Part shown: positions 8,095-15,937 of the stretch, one piece after another
How the letters are laid out: the number at the start of each line of letters is the position of its first letter
Numbering within the stretch: position 1 is the stretch's first letter
NCBI GenBank assembly: GCA_035566895.1
Contig: DATMQA010000076.1
Coordinates: 1-34,979, forward strand
Length of the DNA stretch: 34,979 nucleotides
Source: DATMQA01 sp035566895
GTDB taxonomy: Bacteria > Verrucomicrobiota > Verrucomicrobiia > Limisphaerales > UBA8199
Direction: 5' to 3'
The notes under the pieces: generated by a model
Told to the model about the DNA's origin: nothing
Databases searched by the model: none
The model's input: the letters and a program-made list of their open reading frames with translations, nothing else
Made by a program: the position numbers and the translations under genes

Positions 8095-9300
8095 CTACAA
8101 CCGGACTGCTTTGACGACTTTCTGAGCGGCGTCGGCCATGGAGTCGCCGCTGATGATGGTCAGACCGGATTGGGCGAGGGTCTTTTTGCCGGCCTGAACG
8201 TTATTGCCTTCGAGCCGCACGACCAGCGGCAATTTCAGCCCGGTCTCCTTCACTGCCGCGACAATGCCGGTAGCGATGACGTTGCAATCCATGATGCCGC
8301 CGAAAATGTTCACCAGGATGCCTTTGACGTTTTTGTCCTGCAGAATGATCTTGAAGGCGGCGGATACCTGCTCCTGGCTGGCGCCACCGCCGACATCGAG
8401 GAAGTTGGCCGGCTGCCCGCCGAAATGCTGGATGATATCCATCGTGGCCATGGCCAGGCCGGCGCCGTTGACCAGGCAGGCGATGTTGCCGTCGAGTTTG
8501 ATGTAATTGAGATTGTATTTGCTGGCTTCGGTTTCCAGCGGCGCCTCTTCCGCCAAATCACGCATGGCCTGGAGCTCGGGATGCCGGTAGAGGGCATTGT
8601 CATCGAGCGAAAGTTTGGCATCGACCGCGAGCAGCGCTTGCTTGCCTTCGTTGGCGAGGATGATGCAGAGAGGGTTGATTTCCAGCAGGGAGGCGTCGCA
8701 TTCCCACCAGGTCTTGTACACGCCCAGGAGAAGCTTGGCGCCCTGGCTGAGCAGATCGCCGCGAAGCCCGAGGGCGGCCGCCACTTTGCGCGCCTGGTAG
8801 GGCATCATACCCACGGCAGGATCGATGGCTTCTTTGGTGATTTTCTCGGGAGTTTTCGCGGCGACCTCCTCGATATCCACGCCGCCTTCGGTGCTGGCCA
8901 TCATGACCGGACGTGAAATGGCACGGTCCAGCAGCACTGCCAGGTAAAGCTCTTTCTGGATATTGGGGGCGAGCGTGATCAGCAGCTTGCTCACCAGCCG
9001 CCCTTCCGGCCCGGTTTGTTTGGTCACCAGCACGTTGCCGAGCATGGCCTTGGCTTTGTCGAAAACGTCCTCCGCGGTTTTGCAGATTTTGACGCCACCC
9101 TGATAGCCGCTCTTGAACGTGCCCTTGCCGCGGCCACCGGCGTGGATTTGCGATTTGACGGCGACAATGTTCGCGCCGTTGGCGAAAAGCTGCTCGGCGA
9201 TTCGTTTGGCGGCCTCAGGCGTGTCGCACACCTCGCCCGGGGGAATAGCAACGCCGTATTGGGCCAGGAGTTGTTTCGCCTGGAATTCCTGAATGTTCAT
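8095..9300 (-). CDS. sucC: succinate-CoA ligase (ADP-forming), beta subunit
   Basis: Beta subunit of succinyl-CoA synthetase, carrying the ATP-grasp nucleotide site and partnering SucD. The N-terminus MNIQEFQAKQLLAQYGV is typical of the family. The ATP-grasp loop HAGGRGKG lies near residues 52-59, and the beta-subunit signature around LVNGAGLAMATMD and the DVGGGA stretch are intact. At 401 residues it is a normal length. It lies downstream of the citrate synthase gene on the same strand, separated by 114 bp containing inverted 9-bp repeats, and is followed by 144 bp of plain sequence and the nucleotidyltransferase-like insert before sucD. Confidence 0.97.
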   Translation of the reverse strand: MNIQEFQAKQLLAQYGVAIPPGEVCDTPEAAKRIAEQLFANGANIVAVKSQIHAGGRGKGTFKSGYQGGVKICKTAEDVFDKAKAMLGNVLVTKQTGPEGRLVSKLLITLAPNIQKELYLAVLLDRAISRPVMMASTEGGVDIEEVAAKTPEKITKEAIDPAVGMMPYQARKVAAALGLRGDLLSQGAKLLLGVYKTWWECDASLLEINPLCIILANEGKQALLAVDAKLSLDDNALYRHPELQAMRDLAEEAPLETEASKYNLNYIKLDGNIACLVNGAGLAMATMDIIQHFGGQPANFLDVGGGASQEQVSAAFKIILQDKNVKGILVNIFGGIMDCNVIATGIVAAVKETGLKLPLVVRLEGNNVQAGKKTLAQSGLTIISGDSMADAAQKVVKAVRL

Positions 9301-9302
9301 CG

Positions 9303-9400
9303 GTTAAATGGTTAAAAGAGTTGATTGAGTTAAATGGGTGCTCACGGGATGCCCTTTTCCTCAATTAACTCTTTTAACTTTTTAACCCATTTAACCAGTT
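9303..9400. repeat. inverted pair of 9-bp GTTAAATGG arrays
   Basis: Forward units at 9303-9337 (GTTAAATG, GTTAAAAGA, GTTGATTGA, GTTAAATGG) face reverse-complement units at about 9360-9398 across a 22-bp spacer. The two arms could form a long imperfect hairpin in the sucC-gltA gap. The unit is the one at 3731-3784. Confidence 0.85.
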
Positions 9401-9414
9401 GGCCGCCCAATGCC

Positions 9415-10701
9415 TCATTTTCTTTCCTTGATCGGCGTATAGTGGTTGAGGGTCGGACCGGTATAAATCTGGCGCGGGCGATAAATACGCGTCGGAGCTT
9501 CCATGACCTCTTTGTAATTGGCGATCCAGCCCGGCATGCGGCCGATGGCGAAGATGACTGTGAACATCTCCACCGGGATGCCGATGGCGCGCATGATAAT
9601 GCCGCTGTAGAAATCCACATTGGGGTAAAGCTTGCGCTCGACGAAATAGGAATCTTTGAGGGCGGCTTCTTCGAGGTGCTTGGCGATTTCCAGGAGCGGA
9701 TCGGAAACCTGGAGTTTGGCCAACATCTCGTCGCAGGCCTTTTTGATGATCTTGGCGCGGGGATCGTAATGTTTATAGACCCGGTGACCGAAGCCCATTA
9801 GACGTTTGCCGCTGTTCTTGTCTTTGGCGTCGGCGATGAATTTTGAGCCGTTATCCCCGGATTGGTGAATTGACTCAAGCATCTCCAGCACCGCTTGATT
9901 GGCGCCGCCATGGAGGGGACCCCAGAGGGCGCACACCCCGGCGGCGGCGCTGGCAAAAAGGTTGGCCCGGCTGGAGGCGACCATGCGGACAGTGGCGGTC
10001 GAGCAGTTTTGCTCGTGGTCGGCATGCAAAAGGAAGATTAGATCCAGCGCCTTGGCGGCCTCGGGTTTAAGGTCATAATCCTGATAGGGCAGCGAGAAGA
10101 GCATGTGCAGGAAGTTGGCGGTGTACTTCAGGTCGGGCTTGGGATAAATGATGGGCAACCCGCGCGATTTGCGGTAGGCAAAAGCGGCGATGGTCCGCAC
10201 CTGGGAGAGCAGCCGCGCGGCGGAAACCTCGAAATGCTCGCGTTTCTCATCGTTCAGCAGTTCCGGGTAAAAGCAACTGGCGGCGTTAATCATCGAGGAA
10301 AGAATCGCCATTGGGTGGGCATAAGCGGGGAAGCCCTCGAAATGGTGCTTCATGGCCTCATTGAGCAGTTCGTTGTCGGTCAGCAGGTCCGAGAACCGCC
10401 GCAATTCGGCGCTGGTCGGCAGCCGGCCCATGATGAGCAAATGCGCGACCTCAATGAAGGTGGACTTCTCCGCCAGTTCTTCAATGGGGATGCCCCGATA
10501 GCGCAAAATCCCCTTTTCGCCATCAATGAAAGTGATTCGGCTTTCGCAAGAACCGGTGTTGGCATAGCCGTCATCCAGAGTGATGTATCCGGTTTCGTTA
10601 CGCAGTGAGGCGATATCAATGGCGCGCTCCTGCTCGGTTCCTTCAGTCACTGGAAGATTCCAGCTCTTTCCGTCTAATTTCAGTTCCGCGGTTTTATCCA
10701 T
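9415..10701 (-). CDS. gltA: citrate synthase
   Basis: Condenses oxaloacetate and acetyl-CoA to citrate, the entry step of the TCA cycle, in the cytosol. At 428 residues, with an N-terminal beta-strand domain of about 60 residues, it matches the hexameric, Gram-negative GltA type. Catalytic residues are visible: His264 in GPLHGGANQ, His306 in GFGHRVYK and Asp363 in PNVDFYSG; the HADHEQN stretch is at 226-232. The ATG start at 10701 gives MDKTAELKLDGK, a typical N-terminus. It is the first gene of the minus-strand TCA group with sucC and sucD. The 212-bp upstream gap has AAATCCGAGG-type repeats at about 10775-10835 and should hold the promoter. Confidence 0.97.
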   Translation of the reverse strand: MDKTAELKLDGKSWNLPVTEGTEQERAIDIASLRNETGYITLDDGYANTGSCESRITFIDGEKGILRYRGIPIEELAEKSTFIEVAHLLIMGRLPTSAELRRFSDLLTDNELLNEAMKHHFEGFPAYAHPMAILSSMINAASCFYPELLNDEKREHFEVSAARLLSQVRTIAAFAYRKSRGLPIIYPKPDLKYTANFLHMLFSLPYQDYDLKPEAAKALDLIFLLHADHEQNCSTATVRMVASSRANLFASAAAGVCALWGPLHGGANQAVLEMLESIHQSGDNGSKFIADAKDKNSGKRLMGFGHRVYKHYDPRAKIIKKACDEMLAKLQVSDPLLEIAKHLEEAALKDSYFVERKLYPNVDFYSGIIMRAIGIPVEMFTVIFAIGRMPGWIANYKEVMEAPTRIYRPRQIYTGPTLNHYTPIKERK

Positions 10702-10774
10702 AAAACAATTAATTCAGCCACGCACGGCGGCGTAACTTAGTCAACGGCAACGGTGGAAGCAACCCCAAAGAGAA

Positions 10775-10840
10775 AATCCGAAGGCTTAAATCCGAGGCCG
10801 AAAGAAGGTCGAAATCGGAAATCTGAGCCTCGAAGCGTCC
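10775..10840. repeat. degenerate AAATCCGAAGG-type repeats
   Basis: Irregular copies of an AAATCCGA(A/G)GG-like unit, about 11-13 bp apart, lie in the divergent gap between the citrate synthase and amidase genes. The register is weaker than in the other arrays. Confidence 0.4.
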
Positions 10841-10913
10841 CGGCGCCGAAGCGGAGGCCGCGCCAGCGTTCGGGGCTTGAACTCACGAGGCTGGACGTGC
10901 AGATTTCGCGCTC

Positions 10914-11924
10914 ATGAACTCGGCCGTTACCTCCTTGCTGTTGGCCCTTGCAGGCCTGGTTCCGGTGGCGCTAGAGGCGAAGACAGCGCTCGCCGCTCAC
11001 GAGACGCGCATCGCGGGGAGGGGATACGTTTCTCTGAGCGTCTGGGCAAAAGCTAATGGCCTGGAAATTCGCTGGCTCAAACGAGACGAAACAGTGCAAC
11101 TCAGCAATCGCTCGACGAGGCTGGTATTCCATATCGATTCCCGGCAGGCCGAGGCCAATGGTATCCAGGTGTGGCTCTCGTTCGCGCCGGTGCAGCATGG
11201 GGGGGCGGTCTGCCTTGATCGGCTGGACCTGGAAACCACCGTCCAGCCAATCCTGGTGCCGCCCAGAAATTCGGTGCGGGATAAAATCAAAACGGTTTGT
11301 CTCGACCCGGGGCACGGTGGCAAAGACCCGGGGTATTGCGTCGGGTCGCGGCAGGAAAAAAAATACACCTTGCTGCTGGCCCAGGAACTGCGCCAACAAC
11401 TAGGCCGCGCCGGCTTGAAAGCAACGCTCACCCGCGCCCGGGACAGCTTTATCGAGCTACCCGTGCGGCCGGATCTTGCCAACCGGCAGAAGGCGGACCT
11501 GTTTGTGAGCTTGCATTTCAACGCCTCCGAAACCGACCGCGCTACGGTGCAGGGCGCTCAAGTTTTTTGTTTGACTCCGGCCGGGGCCCAGTCCACGAAT
11601 GCCCAGGGCGAAGGCGGCGGGGCAGGATGGTGCACGGGCAATCGTTGCAACGATAAAAACCTATTGTTGGCCTGCCGATTGCAGAAGGCGCTGACTGGGG
11701 AGTTAGCGGTTCAGGACCGGGGTGTGCGGCGGGCGCGGTTTGCGGTTTTGCGGGATGCGCAAATGCCAGCGGTGCTCATCGAAGCCGGTTTCATGTCACA
11801 CCCGATGGAAGGGAAAAAAATCTTCAGCGCCGCCTATCGGAAAGAAATGGCGCAGGCGATCGTGGATGGGTTGCTGGCGTATAAACGAACGGTAGAACGG
11901 GAGGCGCTAGTCAGTAACCAGTAA
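10914..11924 (+). CDS. N-acetylmuramoyl-L-alanine amidase (Amidase_3)
   Basis: Zinc amidase that cuts the amide bond between MurNAc and L-Ala in peptidoglycan, probably in the periplasm for cell separation or remodelling. Residues 1-28 look like a signal peptide. Residues about 33-113 resemble a copper-amine-oxidase-N-like or AMIN-like beta domain often found ahead of amidases. The catalytic domain begins with LDPGHGGKDPG (130-140). Zinc and catalytic residues are visible as His134, Glu148, His201 in SLHFNAS and Glu290 in LIEAGFMSHP. Length is 336 residues. It is convergent with the LapA-like gene, with stop codons abutting. The last codons (LVSNQ) are encoded by CAGTAAC-type 7-bp repeats. 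Confidence 0.92.
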   Translation: MNSAVTSLLLALAGLVPVALEAKTALAAHETRIAGRGYVSLSVWAKANGLEIRWLKRDETVQLSNRSTRLVFHIDSRQAEANGIQVWLSFAPVQHGGAVCLDRLDLETTVQPILVPPRNSVRDKIKTVCLDPGHGGKDPGYCVGSRQEKKYTLLLAQELRQQLGRAGLKATLTRARDSFIELPVRPDLANRQKADLFVSLHFNASETDRATVQGAQVFCLTPAGAQSTNAQGEGGGAGWCTGNRCNDKNLLLACRLQKALTGELAVQDRGVRRARFAVLRDAQMPAVLIEAGFMSHPMEGKKIFSAAYRKEMAQAIVDGLLAYKRTVEREALVSNQ

Positions 11925-11932
11925 TCAGTGAT
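11912..11932. repeat. 7-bp repeat, unit CAGTAAC, over two convergent stops
   Basis: Three heptamers CAGTAAC, CAGTAAT and CAGTGAT span the stop codons of the amidase (11922-11924) and the LapA-like gene (11925-11927). Confidence 0.7.
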
Positions 11933-12161
11933 CCGCCTTGCTGCGGCTGCCGCCTTTGCCGCCGGCCGTGAGGAGCGTGCCGCTCAAGACACCAACACCG
12001 AAGAATCCGAAATACATGAGGGCCGCCGGCAGTTTTTGGGTCCTGGGGAGCAGCGGCGGCAGCGAGAGCTCGACTTTTTGCTGATTGTTCATACCCATGA
12101 CCACCAGGAGGGAGAGAACCAGGATCAGGAAAATGGTTTTAAGCAGCAACTTTGTATTCAT
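11925..12161 (-). CDS. small LapA-domain-like membrane protein
   Basis: A 78-residue protein with two membrane segments (about 5-23 and 48-68) separated by a short loop, NNQQKVELSLPPLLP. This matches the layout of the LapA/DUF1049 family: a first helix, an Asn-rich turn with a beta-like segment, a second helix ending in Gly-rich residues, then a charged tail (GGKGGSRSKADH). LapA (YciS) is tied to lipopolysaccharide assembly in E. coli; the role in other phyla is unknown. It is convergent with the amidase gene, the stop codons adjoining. Confidence 0.55.
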   Translation of the reverse strand: MNTKLLLKTIFLILVLSLLVVMGMNNQQKVELSLPPLLPRTQKLPAALMYFGFFGVGVLSGTLLTAGGKGGSRSKADH

Positions 12162-12244
12162 AGCATCGGTCGGGGGCCGAAACTAGGCAATCGAAGCACC
12201 AAAGGCAAAAGGATTTCACACGCCAACCATTTAACCTTGTAAGG

Positions 12245-12814
12245 ATGCAACCAGGCAATTATGTAACTTTCCGCACGAGCATGAGCATCGTAACCAAAAC
12301 GGGCGACACCGGCACGACGGGACTGATGTACAACCGGCGTGTCTCCAAAACCGATCCTCGCCTGGAAGCCTTTGGCAGGATAGACGAGCTCAATGCCGCA
12401 CTGGGGTTGGCCCGCGCCACCGCGGCGCAGGACCGAGTGCGAGACCACCTGTTCCGGATTCAAAAGGATTTGGTGACGCTCATGGGCGAATTGGCCACGG
12501 CCGTGGAGGATTTGCCGCGCTACGTCAAGGAGGGCTTCATCCTGGTGAGCTCTGCGATGACCACGAAACTCGAGGAACTCATCAAGGAAATCGAAGCGCA
12601 GAACCTCACGGTTCACGATTGGGTCATGCCCGGGGCCAGTCTTCATTCTGCCGCGCTGGATTTGGCGCGGACGGTCTGCCGCCGTGCCGAACGGCAGGTC
12701 TGCTTTTTGCAGGAAAGCGGACAGCTTCAGAACCCGGAGATCATCGTGTATTTGAATCGCTTGTCTGATTTGCTGTGGCTGATCGCGCGGTGGGTGGAAA
12801 CCAAAACGCCTTGA
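12245..12814 (+). CDS. corrinoid (cob(I)alamin) adenosyltransferase, PduO type
   Basis: Transfers the adenosyl group from ATP to cob(I)alamin to make adenosylcobalamin. The P-loop-like N-terminal motif TKTGDTGTTG, the FGRIDELNA stretch and the CRRAERQ motif near the C-terminus are diagnostic of the PduO family, as is the roughly 180-residue all-helical form. The open frame begins at 12245, but an ATG at 12281 gives MSIVTKTGD, the usual family N-terminus, and may be the real start. Neither start has a strong ribosome site. No other cobalamin gene lies nearby, so it probably serves an adenosylcobalamin-dependent enzyme elsewhere. A TraB/TIKI-like membrane protein follows. Confidence 0.93.
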   Translation: MQPGNYVTFRTSMSIVTKTGDTGTTGLMYNRRVSKTDPRLEAFGRIDELNAALGLARATAAQDRVRDHLFRIQKDLVTLMGELATAVEDLPRYVKEGFILVSSAMTTKLEELIKEIEAQNLTVHDWVMPGASLHSAALDLARTVCRRAERQVCFLQESGQLQNPEIIVYLNRLSDLLWLIARWVETKTP

Positions 12815-12852
12815 TTTTTTAACCAGCCCAGGTTGGCCGAAACGAAGTCTAA

Positions 12853-14211
12853 ATGGCAACCAGGATGAGTGAGCAGCCGCAAGATTTGAAGGGCAGTACA
12901 CGGGTTGGGGGTGTGCCTCCGCTGTTACCAGCATCGGAGCTACCGGTGAGCGGCGCTCCGGCACCACCGGCGGCCCCCTCTCCTCCACCGCCGCTACCTA
13001 AGCTCAAGGGCAAATCCTGGTCCGCGCGGCAGGTGTTCGCCGTCCTGGTGAGCCTGTGCCTTGGAGCATTTCTATTGGATGCGGTAGTATCCCTGGTTGA
13101 TGACACCTTGATCCTCGTTTTTGGTATTCACGTGCTTACGCTGATCCGCGGGATAGTGTTCCTTTTGGCGGTGTTCCTGGCAATCCTGACCTACGCGCTG
13201 ATGGGGCTCACTCCCATGATCCCCAAGCGCCTGTTTTTGCCGGTCACACTTTTTAATCCTATAGCTGGATTGGTCGTGATTCCATTCTTGATCTATTTCT
13301 ATGGACGGATTCAGCAGGTTTCCTGGGTTATCTCTTTGTGCCAGGTGGTCTTCGGGCTCAGCGTCCTGCGCCTGGTCCAAGGCGGCTCCAAATTTCGCTG
13401 GCCGTTTTTGTCAGAGAAACAGCTTGGAACCAGGCGTTTTAGCTGGCTGAACCTGTGTGGATTCCTGGCGGTGAACGCTTTCGTGGCACTGCCCGCGGTG
13501 GTTGTCTATCTTGTCGTTTGCGCTTCGCTGGCAATGGACCATTTAAGCGAGGGTTTTTTGGCACTGCGCTCGGGTGGGTTGACGGTGCAAGTTAGAAAAT
13601 ACGCTCGCAACGACGGCAAGACGATCCAGTTGTTTCCGATGTCACACATTGGCGAACCCGAGTTTTACCGGAAGCTCTCGGAATCATTTCCGACGAATTC
13701 GCTCATTCTGATGGAAGGGGTGAGTGACGACCGGGACCTGCTTACAAACAAAATCAGTTACAAACGAATGGCGACCTCTCTGGGTCTGGCCGAGCAACAG
13801 AAGGAGTTCAAGCCAAACCGGGGCGAAGTGGTGCCGGCGGATGTGGATGTGGAACAGTTCGGGACAAACACGATTGATTTCCTGAACCTGGTCATGCTCA
13901 TTCATTCAAAGGGTTTGAACGCAAAGAATGTGCTGATGCTGACGCAATACTCGCCGTCTCCCGATTTTGAGGAGCAACTCTTCGATGACCTGCTCAGGAA
14001 GCGCAATCGGCGCCTTTTAGACGAAATCGATTCCCGGCTTTCGCAATCGGATATCATCATCGTGCCGTGGGGAGTAGCCCACATGCCTGGGATAGCAAAG
14101 GAAATCCAGAGGTTGGGCTTCCATTTGCAGGAAACCCGGGAGTATGTAGCAATCCGATTCCGTTCCGCCAGAAATAGAACCAAAGCCCCCAGGAATGGAG
14201 ATTCAGAATGA
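12853..14211 (+). CDS. TraB/TIKI-like domain membrane protein
   Basis: A 452-residue protein with a Pro/Ala-rich cytosolic start (1-50), about five hydrophobic segments between 60 and 230, and a C-terminal domain (about 240-430). The C-terminal domain resembles the TraB/PrgY/GumN/TIKI metalloprotease-like superfamily: SHIGEPEFY (264-272) with His265 and Glu268, Glu288 in LILMEGV, and GVAHMPG (407-413) with His410. Those His/Glu positions match the conserved GxxH and EG elements of the family. Here the membrane segments are N-terminal, so the topology may place the domain on one face of the inner membrane. Its substrate is unknown. It overlaps the VOC gene by 4 bp (ATGA), so the two are translationally coupled. 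Confidence 0.65.
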   Translation: MATRMSEQPQDLKGSTRVGGVPPLLPASELPVSGAPAPPAAPSPPPPLPKLKGKSWSARQVFAVLVSLCLGAFLLDAVVSLVDDTLILVFGIHVLTLIRGIVFLLAVFLAILTYALMGLTPMIPKRLFLPVTLFNPIAGLVVIPFLIYFYGRIQQVSWVISLCQVVFGLSVLRLVQGGSKFRWPFLSEKQLGTRRFSWLNLCGFLAVNAFVALPAVVVYLVVCASLAMDHLSEGFLALRSGGLTVQVRKYARNDGKTIQLFPMSHIGEPEFYRKLSESFPTNSLILMEGVSDDRDLLTNKISYKRMATSLGLAEQQKEFKPNRGEVVPADVDVEQFGTNTIDFLNLVMLIHSKGLNAKNVLMLTQYSPSPDFEEQLFDDLLRKRNRRLLDEIDSRLSQSDIIIVPWGVAHMPGIAKEIQRLGFHLQETREYVAIRFRSARNRTKAPRNGDSE

Positions 14212-15164
14212 GAATTGAGAATTGCCGATTGCAAGTTCCAGCTCTATTGCTGGCGTGCTCCGCAATGGCGCAGCCGATGCGCCCCCACCTTACCGGCGTC
14301 TCTCACATCGCCTTGTTTGCGCATAACGTGGAAAAGTCGCGCGCGTTCTACAAGGACTTCCTGGGATTCGACGAGCCGTTCTTTCTCACGAACAACGACG
14401 GCAGCCTCCGCCTGACCTGGATCAAGATCAACGACCGCCAAACCATCGAGCTGTTTCCCGACAAGCAGGCCAGCTCGGACCGGCTGAACCATATCTCCTT
14501 CGAAACCGACGATGCCGAAGCGATGCGCGCTTATTTGGCCGCGCGCGGCATCAAAGCGCCCGAAAAGGTGGACAAAGGCCGCATCGGAAATTTGAATTTT
14601 AACGTCGCCGATCCAGACGGCCATACCGTTGAGATAGTGCAATATGCGCCGGACGGCTGGACGGTGCGTGAAAAAGGAAAGTTCCTGCCCGACACTCGTA
14701 TCTCCACCCGGATGACCCACGTGGGGCTGTTGGTCGGCGACCTGGACGCAGCGCTCAAGTTCTACTGCGGGGTTTTAGGTGGCACCGAAACCTGGCGCGG
14801 GGCCAACAACCCGAAGCAACTCAATTGGGTCAATGTGAAGCTCCCTGACAGCAGCGATTACGTCGAGTTCATGCTCTATTCGGAACTGCCTCCAGCGGAC
14901 AAACGCGGCACACAGCACCACCTCTGCCTGGAAGTAGCGGATGTGGAGAAGGCCAAGGCCAACCTCGAGCAGAGAATCACGAGCATCGGTTACACACGTC
15001 CACTTAAGATCGCCACCGGCATCAATCGCAAACGGCAACTCAATCTTTGGGACCCCGACGGCACCCGCGTCGAGTTAATGGAACCACGGACGGTGGATGG
15101 CCAGCCAGCGCCAGCCTCGCCCCTTCCGCCGCCCAAAGGTTCTTCCGAGGCTGTGAATCCCTGA
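14208..15164 (+). CDS. two-domain VOC (glyoxalase/dioxygenase fold) protein
   Basis: A 318-residue protein with two vicinal-oxygen-chelate domains (about 28-146 and 167-293). Candidate metal ligands are His33, Glu81, His95 and Glu142 in the first domain and His171, Glu220, His238 and Glu289 in the second. The N-terminus (residues 8-21) is weakly hydrophobic, ending in SAMAQ, so it may be exported. Such proteins range from glyoxalases to extradiol dioxygenases and resistance proteins; the substrate is not clear. Its start overlaps the stop of the TraB-like gene in an ATGA arrangement. The C-terminal tail is Pro-rich. It is convergent with the RibD-C-like gene. Confidence 0.8.
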   Translation: MRIENCRLQVPALLLACSAMAQPMRPHLTGVSHIALFAHNVEKSRAFYKDFLGFDEPFFLTNNDGSLRLTWIKINDRQTIELFPDKQASSDRLNHISFETDDAEAMRAYLAARGIKAPEKVDKGRIGNLNFNVADPDGHTVEIVQYAPDGWTVREKGKFLPDTRISTRMTHVGLLVGDLDAALKFYCGVLGGTETWRGANNPKQLNWVNVKLPDSSDYVEFMLYSELPPADKRGTQHHLCLEVADVEKAKANLEQRITSIGYTRPLKIATGINRKRQLNLWDPDGTRVELMEPRTVDGQPAPASPLPPPKGSSEAVNP

Positions 15165-15908
15165 TCATCCTTTTCGCTTCGCCCGGTACACCAGGAACAG
15201 TTCGTCCCCGTGGCGCTTTGCCGATTTCAGTTCCAGTTGTGAGGCCTGGTGCAAACTGCCCGCCCCCCGACCGTCTGCAATCGTCGGCGCAGTTCGTCCG
15301 CCGAAAATTCTCGGGCAGATGGTCAGGTGAAGCTCATCAACCAGCCCAGCGCGAAACAGGGCGTCGTTGATCTCTCCGCCGCCTTCGCACAGCAACCGCC
15401 GAACGTTCCATTTTGACCGCAGCCAACCAAACGCCCGGCGAAAGTCGATCTCATGTTCTCCGCAGACCTTCACTTCGTCAGCGACTGCGCGGAGTGCCTC
15501 TAATCGGCGGGGTGGAGAGCGCCGGGTGGTTAAAATGATAATCGGCGAAAAGCGTTGTCTGAACACCTCGGCTTTCGGGTTGAGCGTCCCGGAGCCGCTG
15601 ACGATGACGCGCAGGTTGTATTCCGCCAGGCCGCGCCTGAGGCGCAATCGGCGATACTTAGCGGGGCCCGTCCCCATGTGGATGGGCTTGAGGTCGGCCG
15701 TGCGCGCTCCGTTCATCACGGCATCGGCGGTGGCGCGCAGTTCGAGCATATGTTCCCGGTCGCGCCGGCTGCTGAAGGACGAAACTACGCGATTGGCCGT
15801 GGCGATTTTGCCATCGGCCGTCATGGCCAGGTTTAAAAACACAAACGGCAAGGTTGAGTTCGTGGTTTTTAGTTTCGAGTTCAAAACGCTCCGACAGTAT
15901 TTAGCCAA
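15165..15908 (-). CDS. RibD C-terminal-domain reductase (DHFR-like fold)
   Basis: A 247-residue protein of the RibD-C/dihydrofolate-reductase-like family, which reduces 5-amino-6-ribosylamino-pyrimidine-type substrates with NADPH in riboflavin synthesis, though stand-alone members have other substrates. Family landmarks are LNLAMTADGKIA near residue 25, the segment LRVIVSGSGTLNP, CEGGGEINDALF and VDELHLTICPRIFGG. No deaminase domain is present, so it is not a full RibD. The first about 20 residues (KYCRSVLNSKLKTTNST) are encoded by 7-bp tandem repeats, so the true start may be a later GTG or TTG. It is convergent with the VOC gene and on the same strand as queA, 25 bp downstream. Confidence 0.8.
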   Translation of the reverse strand: MAKYCRSVLNSKLKTTNSTLPFVFLNLAMTADGKIATANRVVSSFSSRRDREHMLELRATADAVMNGARTADLKPIHMGTGPAKYRRLRLRRGLAEYNLRVIVSGSGTLNPKAEVFRQRFSPIIILTTRRSPPRRLEALRAVADEVKVCGEHEIDFRRAFGWLRSKWNVRRLLCEGGGEINDALFRAGLVDELHLTICPRIFGGRTAPTIADGRGAGSLHQASQLELKSAKRHGDELFLVYRAKRKG

Positions 15909-15937
15909 AAGCCAAAAACTTGAAATTTAAAACTCAG
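15855..15937. repeat. two 7-bp arrays around the RibD-C-like start
   Basis: Positions 15855-15882 hold TGAGTTC, GTGGTTT, TTAGTTT and CGAGTTC. Positions 15903-15937 hold AGCCAAA, AGCCAAA, AACTTGA, AATTTAA and AACTCAG. Both keep a 7-bp register, cover the start of the reductase gene and reach into the queA end. Confidence 0.7.

Noticed and set aside
12158..12988. 276-codon minus-strand frame
   Set aside because: Antisense to the cobalamin adenosyltransferase, with no recognisable protein features.
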